Assembly: GCF_008042275.1 (NCBI RefSeq)
Contig: NZ_RDBK01000043.1
Coordinates: forward strand, 4,110,356-4,148,993
Length of the DNA: 38,638 bases
Direction: 5' to 3'
Source of the DNA: Streptomyces sp. OR43
GTDB taxonomy: Bacteria; Actinomycetota; Actinomycetes; Streptomycetales; Streptomycetaceae
Positions 31,972 through 38,638 of this stretch are shown here, in pieces. The notes below the pieces were generated by a model that made no database searches, was not told the origin of the DNA, and saw only the letters and a list, made by a program, of their open reading frames with translations. The translations under genes were made by a program, and so were the position numbers. Within the stretch, counting starts at the first letter, position 1. Every line of letters begins with the position of its first letter.

Positions 31972-33318
31972 ATGAGTCCACGGATCGAACCGTTGAGTGC
32001 GCGTGGGGGCAGTGTGGCACCGGCAGGCCGTCGGATCGGCGTGTGCGCCCTGGTCATCGGCCTCGTGGCGGGGTGCGGCCCGGGAGCGGGTCACGGCGGC
32101 AGCCCAGGCGTTCCGCCCCCGGAACGTCCCGCGGCATCGGCTGCCGGCGTGCCCGCCCCGGCCTTGCCGGACGGAGTGCGACTCACCCGCTCCACCCGAC
32201 GGCTCGCTGACGGAAGCCCCGTCCGGATCAGCGCCATGGCCCTCTCGCCCGATGCGCGAGTGACGGTGAAGGGCGTGCACGGCAGGAGCCTTGCCACGGC
32301 CGAGACCGTGCGGCGTATGGCCCATGAGGTTGGTGCCTGGGCTGCGGTGAACGCTTCGTACTTCGACATACGCGGTGGGCCGGCGTTCAGCGGCTACGAG
32401 GGGGACCCGCTCGGCGTGTACGCGACGGGGGGAAGCCTGCTGAGCGAGGCGGCGCAGGGGCGAACCGCCCTGATCCTGGGCGGCACCCGCGCGCGACACC
32501 GCATCGACGAGATCACCACGTCCTCGTCCCTCGTCGCGTCCGACGGCGCGCACCGGGAACTGGACGGGATCAACAGGGTGCCCGGGCGCATCGTGGGCTG
32601 CGGGGGTGTCGGCGGCGATCGCCTTTCCCGCACGGGGGAGCTGGTCTCCTTTCCCGTCCACAACCAGTTGTGCGTGGACCCGGACGAGATCGTGGACATC
32701 GGGGCGGCGTGGGGCGTTTCGTCGCCCGAGGGCGGCAAGGACAGCCAGGACGCCCTCATCGACCGCACGGGGAGGGTTTCCGCACTGCGGGTTCCCGCGG
32801 GGGGCCGGATCCCGCCGGGGGGACGCGTCCTGTCCGGGATCGGCAAGGGCGCGGCGTGGCTCGCACGCCATGCGCGGCCCGGTGCGACCGTCACGGTGAC
32901 TTCTGCCATGTACGACAGCCGGGGCGCACGCCTGTCAGGAGCGCAGAGCTCGGTCGTCGGGGCGGGTCCCTCACTGGTCCGTGACGGACGCATACGGATC
33001 AACGCCGAGGCCAACGGGTTCTCCCGCACCGCGCTGACGCGGCGGGAGCCCAGGACCGTGGCGGGCATCACCGCGGACGGAACCCTGCTCCTGGTGACGT
33101 TCGACGGACGGAGGCCCGGCATCAGCGTCGGCGTGTCCCTCCAGGAGGCGGCGGACATCCTGATCTCGATGGGGGCGACCGACGCCCTCAACCTGGACGG
33201 CGGAGGATCGACGACGATGGTGGTCGAGGACAAGGTGTGGAACCGGCCCACGCAATCGCCCGGTGGTCCTCGGACGGAGCGAGCGGTGGCCACGGCCCTG
33301 GCGGTGATCACCGAATGA
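31972..33318 (+). CDS. Phosphodiester glycosidase (NAGPA-type) lipoprotein
   Basis: A 448-residue exported lipoprotein; the lipobox is VAGC with Cys35, followed by a Pro/Ala/Gly-rich linker to about residue 65. The rest is the NAGPA domain (phosphodiester glycosidase, the family of the mammalian mannose-6-phosphate uncovering enzyme), which cleaves sugar-1-phosphodiester bonds. Family blocks seen: AAVNASYFDIRGG near 124, GPSLVRDG, RTVAGITADGTLLLVTFDGR, and NLDGGGSTTMVVED near 407. It ends the five-gene operon 23 bases after its neighbour and just before a strong terminator. Outside the cell it could trim or turn over a polymer with sugar-1-phosphate links, which would match the glycerophosphotransferase chemistry upstream. 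Confidence 0.83.
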   Translation: MSPRIEPLSARGGSVAPAGRRIGVCALVIGLVAGCGPGAGHGGSPGVPPPERPAASAAGVPAPALPDGVRLTRSTRRLADGSPVRISAMALSPDARVTVKGVHGRSLATAETVRRMAHEVGAWAAVNASYFDIRGGPAFSGYEGDPLGVYATGGSLLSEAAQGRTALILGGTRARHRIDEITTSSSLVASDGAHRELDGINRVPGRIVGCGGVGGDRLSRTGELVSFPVHNQLCVDPDEIVDIGAAWGVSSPEGGKDSQDALIDRTGRVSALRVPAGGRIPPGGRVLSGIGKGAAWLARHARPGATVTVTSAMYDSRGARLSGAQSSVVGAGPSLVRDGRIRINAEANGFSRTALTRREPRTVAGITADGTLLLVTFDGRRPGISVGVSLQEAADILISMGATDALNLDGGGSTTMVVEDKVWNRPTQSPGGPRTERAVATALAVITE

Positions 33319-33355
33319 ACTGCGGCCCGGCACGTGGGTGCCGGGCCGCAGTTCA
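33316..33355. terminator. Bidirectional terminator, polymer operon / fadB
   Basis: A perfect 18-bp stem (33316-33333 with 33338-33355), loop GTGG, starting at the stop codon of the NAGPA gene and ending 14 bases from the convergent fadB stop. Confidence 0.9.
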
Positions 33356-33368
33356 AGGAAGGGGCACG

Positions 33369-35498
33369 CTACGCCGGAACGCTCGCCACGCCCCGCTCCA
33401 GGAACGTCTTCCCGTTCACCCGCTCCGAGACACCCTCGCGGTCCAGGTACGGCGTGATGCCGCCCAGGTGGAAGGGCCAGCCCGCGCCCGTGATCAGGCA
33501 GAGGTCGACGTCCTGGGCCTCGGCGACGACGCCCTCGTCCAGCATCAGGCCGATCTCCTGCGCCACCGCGTCCAGGACGCGGTCGCGGGCCTGCTCCTCG
33601 GACAGGACGGTGTCGCCCTGCTTCAGGAGTGCGGCGACCTCCGGGTCCAGCTCCGGCTTACCGGAGTCGTAGACGTAGAACCCGCGCTTGCCGGCCTTGA
33701 CGACAGCGGCCAGGTTCTCGGAGACCGTGAAGCGCTCCGGGAAGGCGCGGTTCAGGGTCTCGGAGACGTGCAGGCCGATGGCCGGGCCGACCAGCTCCAG
33801 GAGGACCAGCGGCGACATCGGCAGGCCGAGGGGTTCGACGGCCTTCTCGGCGACGGCGACGGGGGTGCCCTCGTCGATGATGTTCTGGATCTCGCCCATG
33901 AAGCGGGTCAGGATGCGGTTGACGACGAACGCCGGGGCGTCCTTCACCAGCACCGCGGTCTTCTTCAGCTTCCGCGCGACACCGAAGGCCGTGGCCAGCG
34001 AGGCGTCGTCCGTCTGCTCGCCGCGGACGATCTCCAGGAGCGGGAGGATCGCGACCGGGTTGAAGAAGTGGAAGCCGACGACCCGCTCGGGGTTCTTCAG
34101 CTTCGACGCCATCTCGGTGACCGAGAGGGACGAGGTGTTGGTGGCGAGGATCGCGTGCGCCGGGGCGACCGCCTCGACCTCCGCGAACACCTGCTGCTTG
34201 ACGCCGATCTCCTCGAAGACGGCCTCGATGATGAAGTCGGCGTCGGAGAAGCCCTCCGCCTTGTCCAGCACACCGGAGACCAGGGCCTTCAGGCGGTTGG
34301 CCTTGTCCTGGTTGATGCGTCCCTTGCCGAGCAGCTTCTCGATCTCGGCGTGGACGTAGCCCACACCCTTGTCGACGCGCGCCTGGTCGATGTCCGTCAG
34401 GACGACCGGGACCTCCAGGCGGCGCAGGAACAGCAGGGCGAGCTGGCTGGCCATCAGGCCCGCGCCCACCACGCCGACCTTGGTGACCGGACGGGCCAGG
34501 GCCTTGTCCGGGGCACCGGCCGGGCGCTTGGCGCGCTTCTGGACCAGGTTGAACGAGTAGATCCCGGAGCGCAGCTCGCCGCCCATGATCAGGTCCGCCA
34601 GGGCCTGGTCCTCACGGTCGAAGCCGGCGCCCAGGTCGCCGTCCTTGGCCGCGGCGATGATCTCCAGCGCGCGGTACGCGGCCGGGGCGGCGCCGTGCAC
34701 CTTGGAGTCGGCGATGGCCTTGCCGCGGGCGACGGCCTGGTCCCAGGCGTCACCGCGGTCGACCTCGGGGCGCTCCACCGTGAGCGTGCCGTTCAGCACG
34801 TTCGCGGTCCAGATCAGCGACTGCTCCAGGAAGTCGGCGCCCTCGAAGAGCGCGTCGGCGATCCCGAGCTCGAAGACCTGCTTGCCCTTGAGCTGCCGGT
34901 TCTGGTTCAGCGAGTTCTCGATGATCACCGAGACCGCGCGGTCGGCACCGATCAGGTTGGGCAGCAGCGCGCAGCCGCCCCAGCCGGGGACCAGACCGAG
35001 GAAGACCTCGGGCAGCGAGAACGCGGGCAGCGCCTTGGAGACGGTGCGGTACGAGCAGTGCAGACCGACCTCGACACCGCCGCCCATCGCCGCGCCGTTG
35101 TAGTACGCGAACGTCGGGACGGCGAGGCCGGAGAGGCGGCGGAAGACGTCGTGACCGCCCTTGCCGATCGCGAGCGCGTCCTTGTGCTCCTTCAGCAGCT
35201 CGACGCCCTTGAGGTCGGCGCCGACCGCGAAGATGAACGGCTTGCCGGTGATGCCGATGCCGGTGATCGCACCCTCGGCGGCCTCCTTCTCGACCTGGTC
35301 GATCGCGGCGTTCAGGTTCGCCAGCGACTGCGGTCCGAAGGTGGTCGGCTTGGTGTGGTCCAGGCCGTTGTCCAGCGTGATGAGGGCGAAGCGGCCCGCA
35401 CCGGCCGGGAGGTCCAGGTGGCGTACGTGCGCCTGGGTGACGACCTCGCCGGGGAACAGCTCGGCCGCACCCTTCAGAAGCTCAGTGGTGGAGCTCAC
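33369..35498 (-). CDS. fadB: FadB-type enoyl-CoA hydratase / 3-hydroxyacyl-CoA dehydrogenase
   Basis: A 709-residue bifunctional beta-oxidation enzyme. The N-terminal crotonase part (about 30-230) has the oxyanion-hole stretches FAVGADLKG and GAAMGGGVEVG and the catalytic glutamates Glu143 and Glu164 (SLPEVFLGLVPGWGG). The dehydrogenase part begins with the Rossmann motif VGVVGAGLM (341-349) and has the catalytic His477 in GFHFFNP, with C-terminal dehydrogenase domains to the end. The GTG at 35498 overlaps the thiolase stop (GTGA), so the pair is coupled; starting further upstream would run into fadA. It degrades fatty acids together with the thiolase; the order fadA-fadB fits the S. coelicolor SCO6027-SCO6026 pair as I recall it. 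Confidence 0.92.
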   Translation of the reverse strand: MSSTTELLKGAAELFPGEVVTQAHVRHLDLPAGAGRFALITLDNGLDHTKPTTFGPQSLANLNAAIDQVEKEAAEGAITGIGITGKPFIFAVGADLKGVELLKEHKDALAIGKGGHDVFRRLSGLAVPTFAYYNGAAMGGGVEVGLHCSYRTVSKALPAFSLPEVFLGLVPGWGGCALLPNLIGADRAVSVIIENSLNQNRQLKGKQVFELGIADALFEGADFLEQSLIWTANVLNGTLTVERPEVDRGDAWDQAVARGKAIADSKVHGAAPAAYRALEIIAAAKDGDLGAGFDREDQALADLIMGGELRSGIYSFNLVQKRAKRPAGAPDKALARPVTKVGVVGAGLMASQLALLFLRRLEVPVVLTDIDQARVDKGVGYVHAEIEKLLGKGRINQDKANRLKALVSGVLDKAEGFSDADFIIEAVFEEIGVKQQVFAEVEAVAPAHAILATNTSSLSVTEMASKLKNPERVVGFHFFNPVAILPLLEIVRGEQTDDASLATAFGVARKLKKTAVLVKDAPAFVVNRILTRFMGEIQNIIDEGTPVAVAEKAVEPLGLPMSPLVLLELVGPAIGLHVSETLNRAFPERFTVSENLAAVVKAGKRGFYVYDSGKPELDPEVAALLKQGDTVLSEEQARDRVLDAVAQEIGLMLDEGVVAEAQDVDLCLITGAGWPFHLGGITPYLDREGVSERVNGKTFLERGVASVPA

Positions 35499-36721
35499 TT
35501 GTCGCCTCCGGCGGTGTTGAAGTGCGGGTTCTCCCAGACGACCGTCGCGCCCATGCCGAAGCCGACGCACATGGTCGTCAGGCCGTAGCGGACCTCCGGC
35601 TGCTCCTCGAACTGGCGGGCCAGCTGGGTCATCAGCCGGACGCCGGAGGAGGCCAGCGGGTGGCCGTACGCGATGGCGCCGCCGTACTGGTTGACGCGGG
35701 CGTCGTCGTCGGCGATGCCGTAGTGCTCCAGGAAGGCGAGCACCTGCACGGCGAACGCCTCGTTGATCTCGAAGAGACCGATGTCCGAGATGGACAGGCC
35801 GGCCTTGGCCAGGGCCTTCTCCGTGGCCGGGATCGGGCCGTAGCCCATGACCTCCGGCTCGACGCCGGCGAAGGCGTAGGAGACGAGGCGCATCCTGACC
35901 GGGAGGCCCAGCTCGCGGGCGACGTCCTCGGCGGCGAGCAGCGAGGCGGTGGCGCCGTCGTTGAGACCCGCGGCGTTACCGGCCGTCACGCGGCCGTGGG
36001 CACGGAACGGGGTCTTCAGACCGGCCAGGGACTCCATCGTGGTGCCCGGACGCATCGGCTCGTCGGCGGTGACCAGGCCCCAACCCGTCTCACCGGCCTC
36101 CGGGTTGGTGCGGCGCACGGAGACCGGCACCAGGTCCTGCTGGATCTTGCCGTTGGCGTACGCCTTCGCGGCCTTCTCCTGCGAGCGCACGGCGTACTCG
36201 TCGGCGCGCTGCTTGGTGATCGTGGGGTACCGGTCGTGCAGGTTCTCCGCGGTCATGCCCATGAACAGGGCGGACTCGTCGACCAGCTTCTCCGACACGA
36301 AGCGCGGGTTCGGGTCCACGCCCTCGCCCATCGGGTGGCGGCCCATGTGCTCGACGCCACCGGCGACGACGACGTCGTACGCGCCGAAGGCGATGGAGCC
36401 GGCCGTCGAGGTGACGGCGGTCAGGGCGCCCGCACACATGCGGTCGATGGAGTAACCGGGGACCGACTGCGGCAGCCCGGCCAGGATTCCGGCGGTGCGG
36501 CCGAGCGTGAGGCCCTGGTCACCGATCTGCGTGGTCGCGGCGATGGCGACCTCGTCGATCAACGCGGGGTCCAGATCCGGGTTGCGGCGCAGCAGCTCCC
36601 GGATGGCCTTCACGACGAGATCGTCGGCGCGGGTCTCGTGGTAGATGCCCTTCGGGCCCGCTTTGCCGAACGGGGTGCGGACGCCGTCGACGAAGACGAC
36701 GTCCCGGATGGTACGAGGCAC
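35495..36721 (-). CDS. fadA: Acetyl-CoA acyltransferase (thiolase)
   Basis: A 408-residue thiolase that cleaves 3-ketoacyl-CoA with CoA in the last step of beta-oxidation. The nucleophile Cys96 is in SIDRMCAGAL. The other catalytic parts are NEAFAVQ (320-326), His354 in GGAIAYGHPLASSG and Cys385 in TMCVGFGMG. GTG 36721 has GGAGGAG seven bases upstream. A promoter lies about 70-90 bases upstream (-10 TAGCAT, -35 TGGGCA). It is first in a two-gene operon with fadB and the proteins should form one complex. Confidence 0.93.
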   Translation of the reverse strand: MPRTIRDVVFVDGVRTPFGKAGPKGIYHETRADDLVVKAIRELLRRNPDLDPALIDEVAIAATTQIGDQGLTLGRTAGILAGLPQSVPGYSIDRMCAGALTAVTSTAGSIAFGAYDVVVAGGVEHMGRHPMGEGVDPNPRFVSEKLVDESALFMGMTAENLHDRYPTITKQRADEYAVRSQEKAAKAYANGKIQQDLVPVSVRRTNPEAGETGWGLVTADEPMRPGTTMESLAGLKTPFRAHGRVTAGNAAGLNDGATASLLAAEDVARELGLPVRMRLVSYAFAGVEPEVMGYGPIPATEKALAKAGLSISDIGLFEINEAFAVQVLAFLEHYGIADDDARVNQYGGAIAYGHPLASSGVRLMTQLARQFEEQPEVRYGLTTMCVGFGMGATVVWENPHFNTAGGDK

Positions 36722-36789
36722 GGTGGCTCTCCTCCAGGGTGCGGGATGGCACTGCTGCGGGGCACGCCCGGGAGCGTGCCGCCACCCTC

Positions 36790-36818
36790 ATGCTACTTGC
36801 GGGTAACCAGACTGCCCA
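36790..36818 (-). promoter_or_regulatory. fadAB promoter with overlapping inverted repeat
   Basis: On the minus strand TGGGCA (36818-36813) and TAGCAT (36795-36790) are 17 bases apart, a good housekeeping promoter for fadA. Overlapping it, CTAC-N6-GTAA (36793-36806) forms a short imperfect inverted repeat, a possible operator for a TetR-type fatty-acid regulator. Confidence 0.5.
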
Positions 36819-36856
36819 GTCCTTGCGGCGGGAGCGGCGAAGGTCACATACGCGAA

Positions 36857-36894
36857 ATGGCCCGGACGCCCCGAAAGGGGGCCGTCCGGGCCAT
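36857..36894 (-). terminator. Terminator after rnd
   Basis: Arms of 12 bp (36857-36868 with 36883-36894) plus an inner CCCC/GGGG stem with loop GAAA, separated by a 2-base bulge. It lies 70 bases after the rnd stop on the minus strand, ahead of the fadAB promoter. Confidence 0.75.
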
Positions 36895-36964
36895 GTGGAG
36901 AACGATGCGCATGGGCCGCGGGCCGCGCCAACCTGGCGTGAATGCGACCCTGTCACATGCCTTC

Positions 36965-38239
36965 TCAGGCCTCCGAAGCGAGCGCGCGCAGCAGGATGGG
37001 GGCCACTTGTTCGATCTGCCAGCGCCGCGCGCCGTAGCCGGCGAGTGCGTTCTCCACCGTGTCCGGCGTGAGCTTCTTCGGCGGTTCCCAGCACACCCGG
37101 CGCACGGTGTCGGGGGTGATGAGGTTCTCCTGCGGCATGTTCAGCCGCTCCGCGAGCTCGGACACGGCCGTGCGGGCGGCCGACAGCCGGGCCGCGGCGG
37201 CCGGGTCCTTGTCCGCCCAGGCGCGGGGCGGCGGCGGTCCGGCCAGCGGCTGGCCGGGCTGCGGGAGCTCCGCGTCGGGCAGTTCCTTCGCCCGGTCCAC
37301 GGCGGCCTGCCACTGCTCCAGCTGACGCCGGCCCATGCGGTGGCCGAAGCCGGGCAGCGCGGTCAGCGCGTGGGCGTTGGGCGGGAGCGCGAGGGCGGCC
37401 TCCACGATCGCGGCGTCGCCGAGCACCTTTCCGGGCGAGATGTCGCGGCGCTGAGCGATCTGGTCGCGCATGGTCCACAGCTCCCTGACCACCGCCATCT
37501 GCCGGCGCCGGCGGACCTTGTGCATGCCGGACGTGCGGCGCCACGGATCCTGGCGCGGGGGAGCGGGCGGTGCCGCGGCGATGGCGGAGAACTCCTCCCG
37601 CGCCCATTCCAGCTTGTCCTGCCTGTCGAGCTCCTCCTCCAGGGCGTTGCGGAGGTCGATCAGCAGCTCGACGTCGAGTGCCGCGTAGCGCAGCCAGGGG
37701 TCGGGCAGCGGGCGGGTCGACCAGTCGACGGCCGAGTGGCCCTTCTCCAGGGTGTAGCCGAGCACGCTCTCGACCATCGCGCCGAGGCCGACCCGCGGGA
37801 AGCCGGCCAGCCGCCCGGCCAGCTCGGTGTCGAAGAGCCCGGTCGGCGTCATCCCTATTTCGCGCAGGCAGGGCAGGTCCTGGGTCGCCGCGTGCAGGAT
37901 CCACTCGGTGCCGCGCAGCGCCTCGCCCAGCCCGGACAGGTCGGGACAGCCCACCGGGTCGACGAGCGCGCTGCCCGCGCCGTCACGGCGCAGTTGTACG
38001 AGATAGGCGCGCTGTCCGTACCGGTAACCGGAGGCGCGCTCGGCGTCCACGGCCACCGGGCCGGAGCCCGCGGCGAAGGCGGCGATCACCCGGGCGAGGG
38101 CATCGTCGGAGGCCACCACCGGTGGAATGCCCTCGCGAGGTTCGAGCAAGGGGATCGGCGCCGGGGCGACGTCGTCCGGGGGGGCGCCCCCGGTGGTTCG
38201 CAGTGAAGTGTCTGCTGCGGTCTCTTGGGCGTCGGTCAC
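36965..38239 (-). CDS. rnd: Ribonuclease D (HRDC domain)
   Basis: A 424-residue 3'-5' exoribonuclease of the DEDDy group that trims stable RNA precursors. The exonuclease residues are intact: Asp65 and Glu67 (VAVDAERA), Asp121 (HAATQDLPCL), and Tyr185-x3-Asp189 (YAALDVELL). An HRDC domain follows at about 230-315, and an actinobacterial C-terminal extension of about 100 residues (Pro-rich linker then helices) completes it. GTG 38239 lacks any ribosome-binding site, and a -10-like TACCCT lies 7-12 bases before it, so the message may be leaderless. Confidence 0.9.
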   Translation of the reverse strand: MTDAQETAADTSLRTTGGAPPDDVAPAPIPLLEPREGIPPVVASDDALARVIAAFAAGSGPVAVDAERASGYRYGQRAYLVQLRRDGAGSALVDPVGCPDLSGLGEALRGTEWILHAATQDLPCLREIGMTPTGLFDTELAGRLAGFPRVGLGAMVESVLGYTLEKGHSAVDWSTRPLPDPWLRYAALDVELLIDLRNALEEELDRQDKLEWAREEFSAIAAAPPAPPRQDPWRRTSGMHKVRRRRQMAVVRELWTMRDQIAQRRDISPGKVLGDAAIVEAALALPPNAHALTALPGFGHRMGRRQLEQWQAAVDRAKELPDAELPQPGQPLAGPPPPRAWADKDPAAAARLSAARTAVSELAERLNMPQENLITPDTVRRVCWEPPKKLTPDTVENALAGYGARRWQIEQVAPILLRALASEA

Positions 38240-38245
38240 GTATCA

Positions 38246-38251
38246 AGGGTA
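38246..38251 (-). promoter_or_regulatory. -10 hexamer for a leaderless rnd message
   Basis: TACCCT on the minus strand ends 7 bases before the rnd GTG, the spacing at which transcription would begin at the start codon itself. No convincing -35 is seen and no Shine-Dalgarno sequence lies between. Confidence 0.4.
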
Positions 38252-38264
38252 TCTGTGTATGCGC

Positions 38265-38300
38265 GGCGCCCGTCGACGGAATGATCCGTCGGCGGGCGCC
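38265..38300 (-). terminator. Terminator after the response regulator gene
   Basis: Arms 38265-38280 and 38285-38300 pair throughout with one T-G wobble, loop ATGA. It lies about 55 bases beyond the regulator's stop and before rnd. Confidence 0.8.
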
Positions 38301-38354
38301 GATGCATGTAATCCAGCCGGATCCGCATTTCTGCACACCGGCGGGGGTGCGGAA

Positions 38355-38638
38355 TCAGTGGATGATGCCCGTCCGCAGGGCGACGGCGACCATGCCTGCG
38401 CGGTCTCCGGTGCCGAGCTTGCGGGCGATTCGGGCGAGGTGGCTCTTGACGGTGAGGGCCGACAGGCCCATGGAGACACCGATGGCCTTGTTGGACTGCC
38501 CTTCGGCGACGAGCCGCAGGACCTCCACCTCGCGGCCGGACAGTTCGCGGAGTACCGCACGGGCCGGCTGCTGGGCGTGCAGATCGTGGGCCGGGAGGGT
38601 GCGGCGAAGCGGGTGGACGTGGCGGCGGTGGCGCTCAC
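38355..38638 (-). CDS. LuxR/NarL-type response regulator, C-terminal part only
   Basis: The last 93 codons of a DNA-binding regulator; the 5' part lies beyond the window edge. The reading frame on the minus strand (stop TGA at 38357-38355) gives the complete LuxR-type helix-turn-helix: LSGREVEVLRLVAEGQSNKA, IGVSMGLSALTVKSHLARI, ARKLGTGDRAGMVAVALRTG. Before it is an Arg/His-rich linker. Such proteins normally carry a receiver domain phosphorylated by a histidine kinase, which cannot be checked here. A longer frame covering the same bases on this strand is an artefact without homology. Confidence 0.85.
   Translation of the reverse strand, partial: ERHRRHVHPLRRTLPAHDLHAQQPARAVLRELSGREVEVLRLVAEGQSNKAIGVSMGLSALTVKSHLARIARKLGTGDRAGMVAVALRTGIIH

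Noticed and set aside
20628..33318. Secondary-metabolite cluster
   Set aside because: No polyketide, peptide synthetase, terpene or tailoring genes; the enzyme set fits a cell-wall polymer.
38243..38638. A 131-codon minus-strand frame at the right edge
   Set aside because: The neighbouring frame encodes a clear LuxR-type DNA-binding domain ending at 38355; this one has no homology.

Overview
The window is a high-GC chromosomal segment from an actinomycete, almost certainly a Streptomyces. The evidence is strong G/C third-position bias, frequent GTG starts, long perfect GC-rich hairpin terminators, Tat and lipoprotein signals, and a gene order that (from memory) matches the S. coelicolor SCO6005-SCO6014 block on the left and the SCO6026-SCO6029 block on the right. 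No rRNA, tRNA, CRISPR array, insertion sequence or phage gene was seen.

Left edge (1-2450): an aminoglycoside-phosphotransferase-fold kinase, a histidine phosphatase, and the decayed remains of a DUF5753 regulator / DUF397 pair, both with internal deletions. Sugar block (2451-15144): a secreted GH92 alpha-mannosidase, divergent from the NgcEFG-type importer for N-acetylglucosamine/chitobiose (a DasR-like site overlaps its likely promoter), then the ROK regulator rok7B7 and a xylFGH importer. Palindromes with a CAACGTTG core lie upstream of both the GH92 gene and xylF. A dxs gene (isoprenoid precursor synthesis) and a cationic amino acid permease follow, each unit closed by a strong hairpin.

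Central accessory block (19224-33318): an LCP-family ligase on the minus strand, then on the plus strand three related beta-propeller/lectin-like proteins (the third fused to a PIG-L-like domain that has lost its zinc motif), a CDP-alcohol phosphotransferase with a large cytoplasmic insert, and a 1491-residue protein with two GT2 domains and a TagF-like glycerophosphotransferase domain. A rhamnogalacturonan-acetylesterase-like SGNH hydrolase, an unrecognised protein with an Ig-like end, and a NAGPA-type phosphodiester glycosidase lipoprotein complete it. The five genes from 24714 to 33318 are nearly all overlapping and end at one 18-bp hairpin, so they look like one operon. I read this block as a teichoic-acid-like cell-wall glycopolymer locus and as the best candidate for an undescribed system. 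No CDP-glycerol synthase (TagD) or exporter (TagGH) is present here.

Right edge (33316-38638, minus strand): a coupled fadA-fadB beta-oxidation operon, RNase D (possibly leaderless), and the 3' end of a LuxR/NarL-type response regulator cut by the window end.
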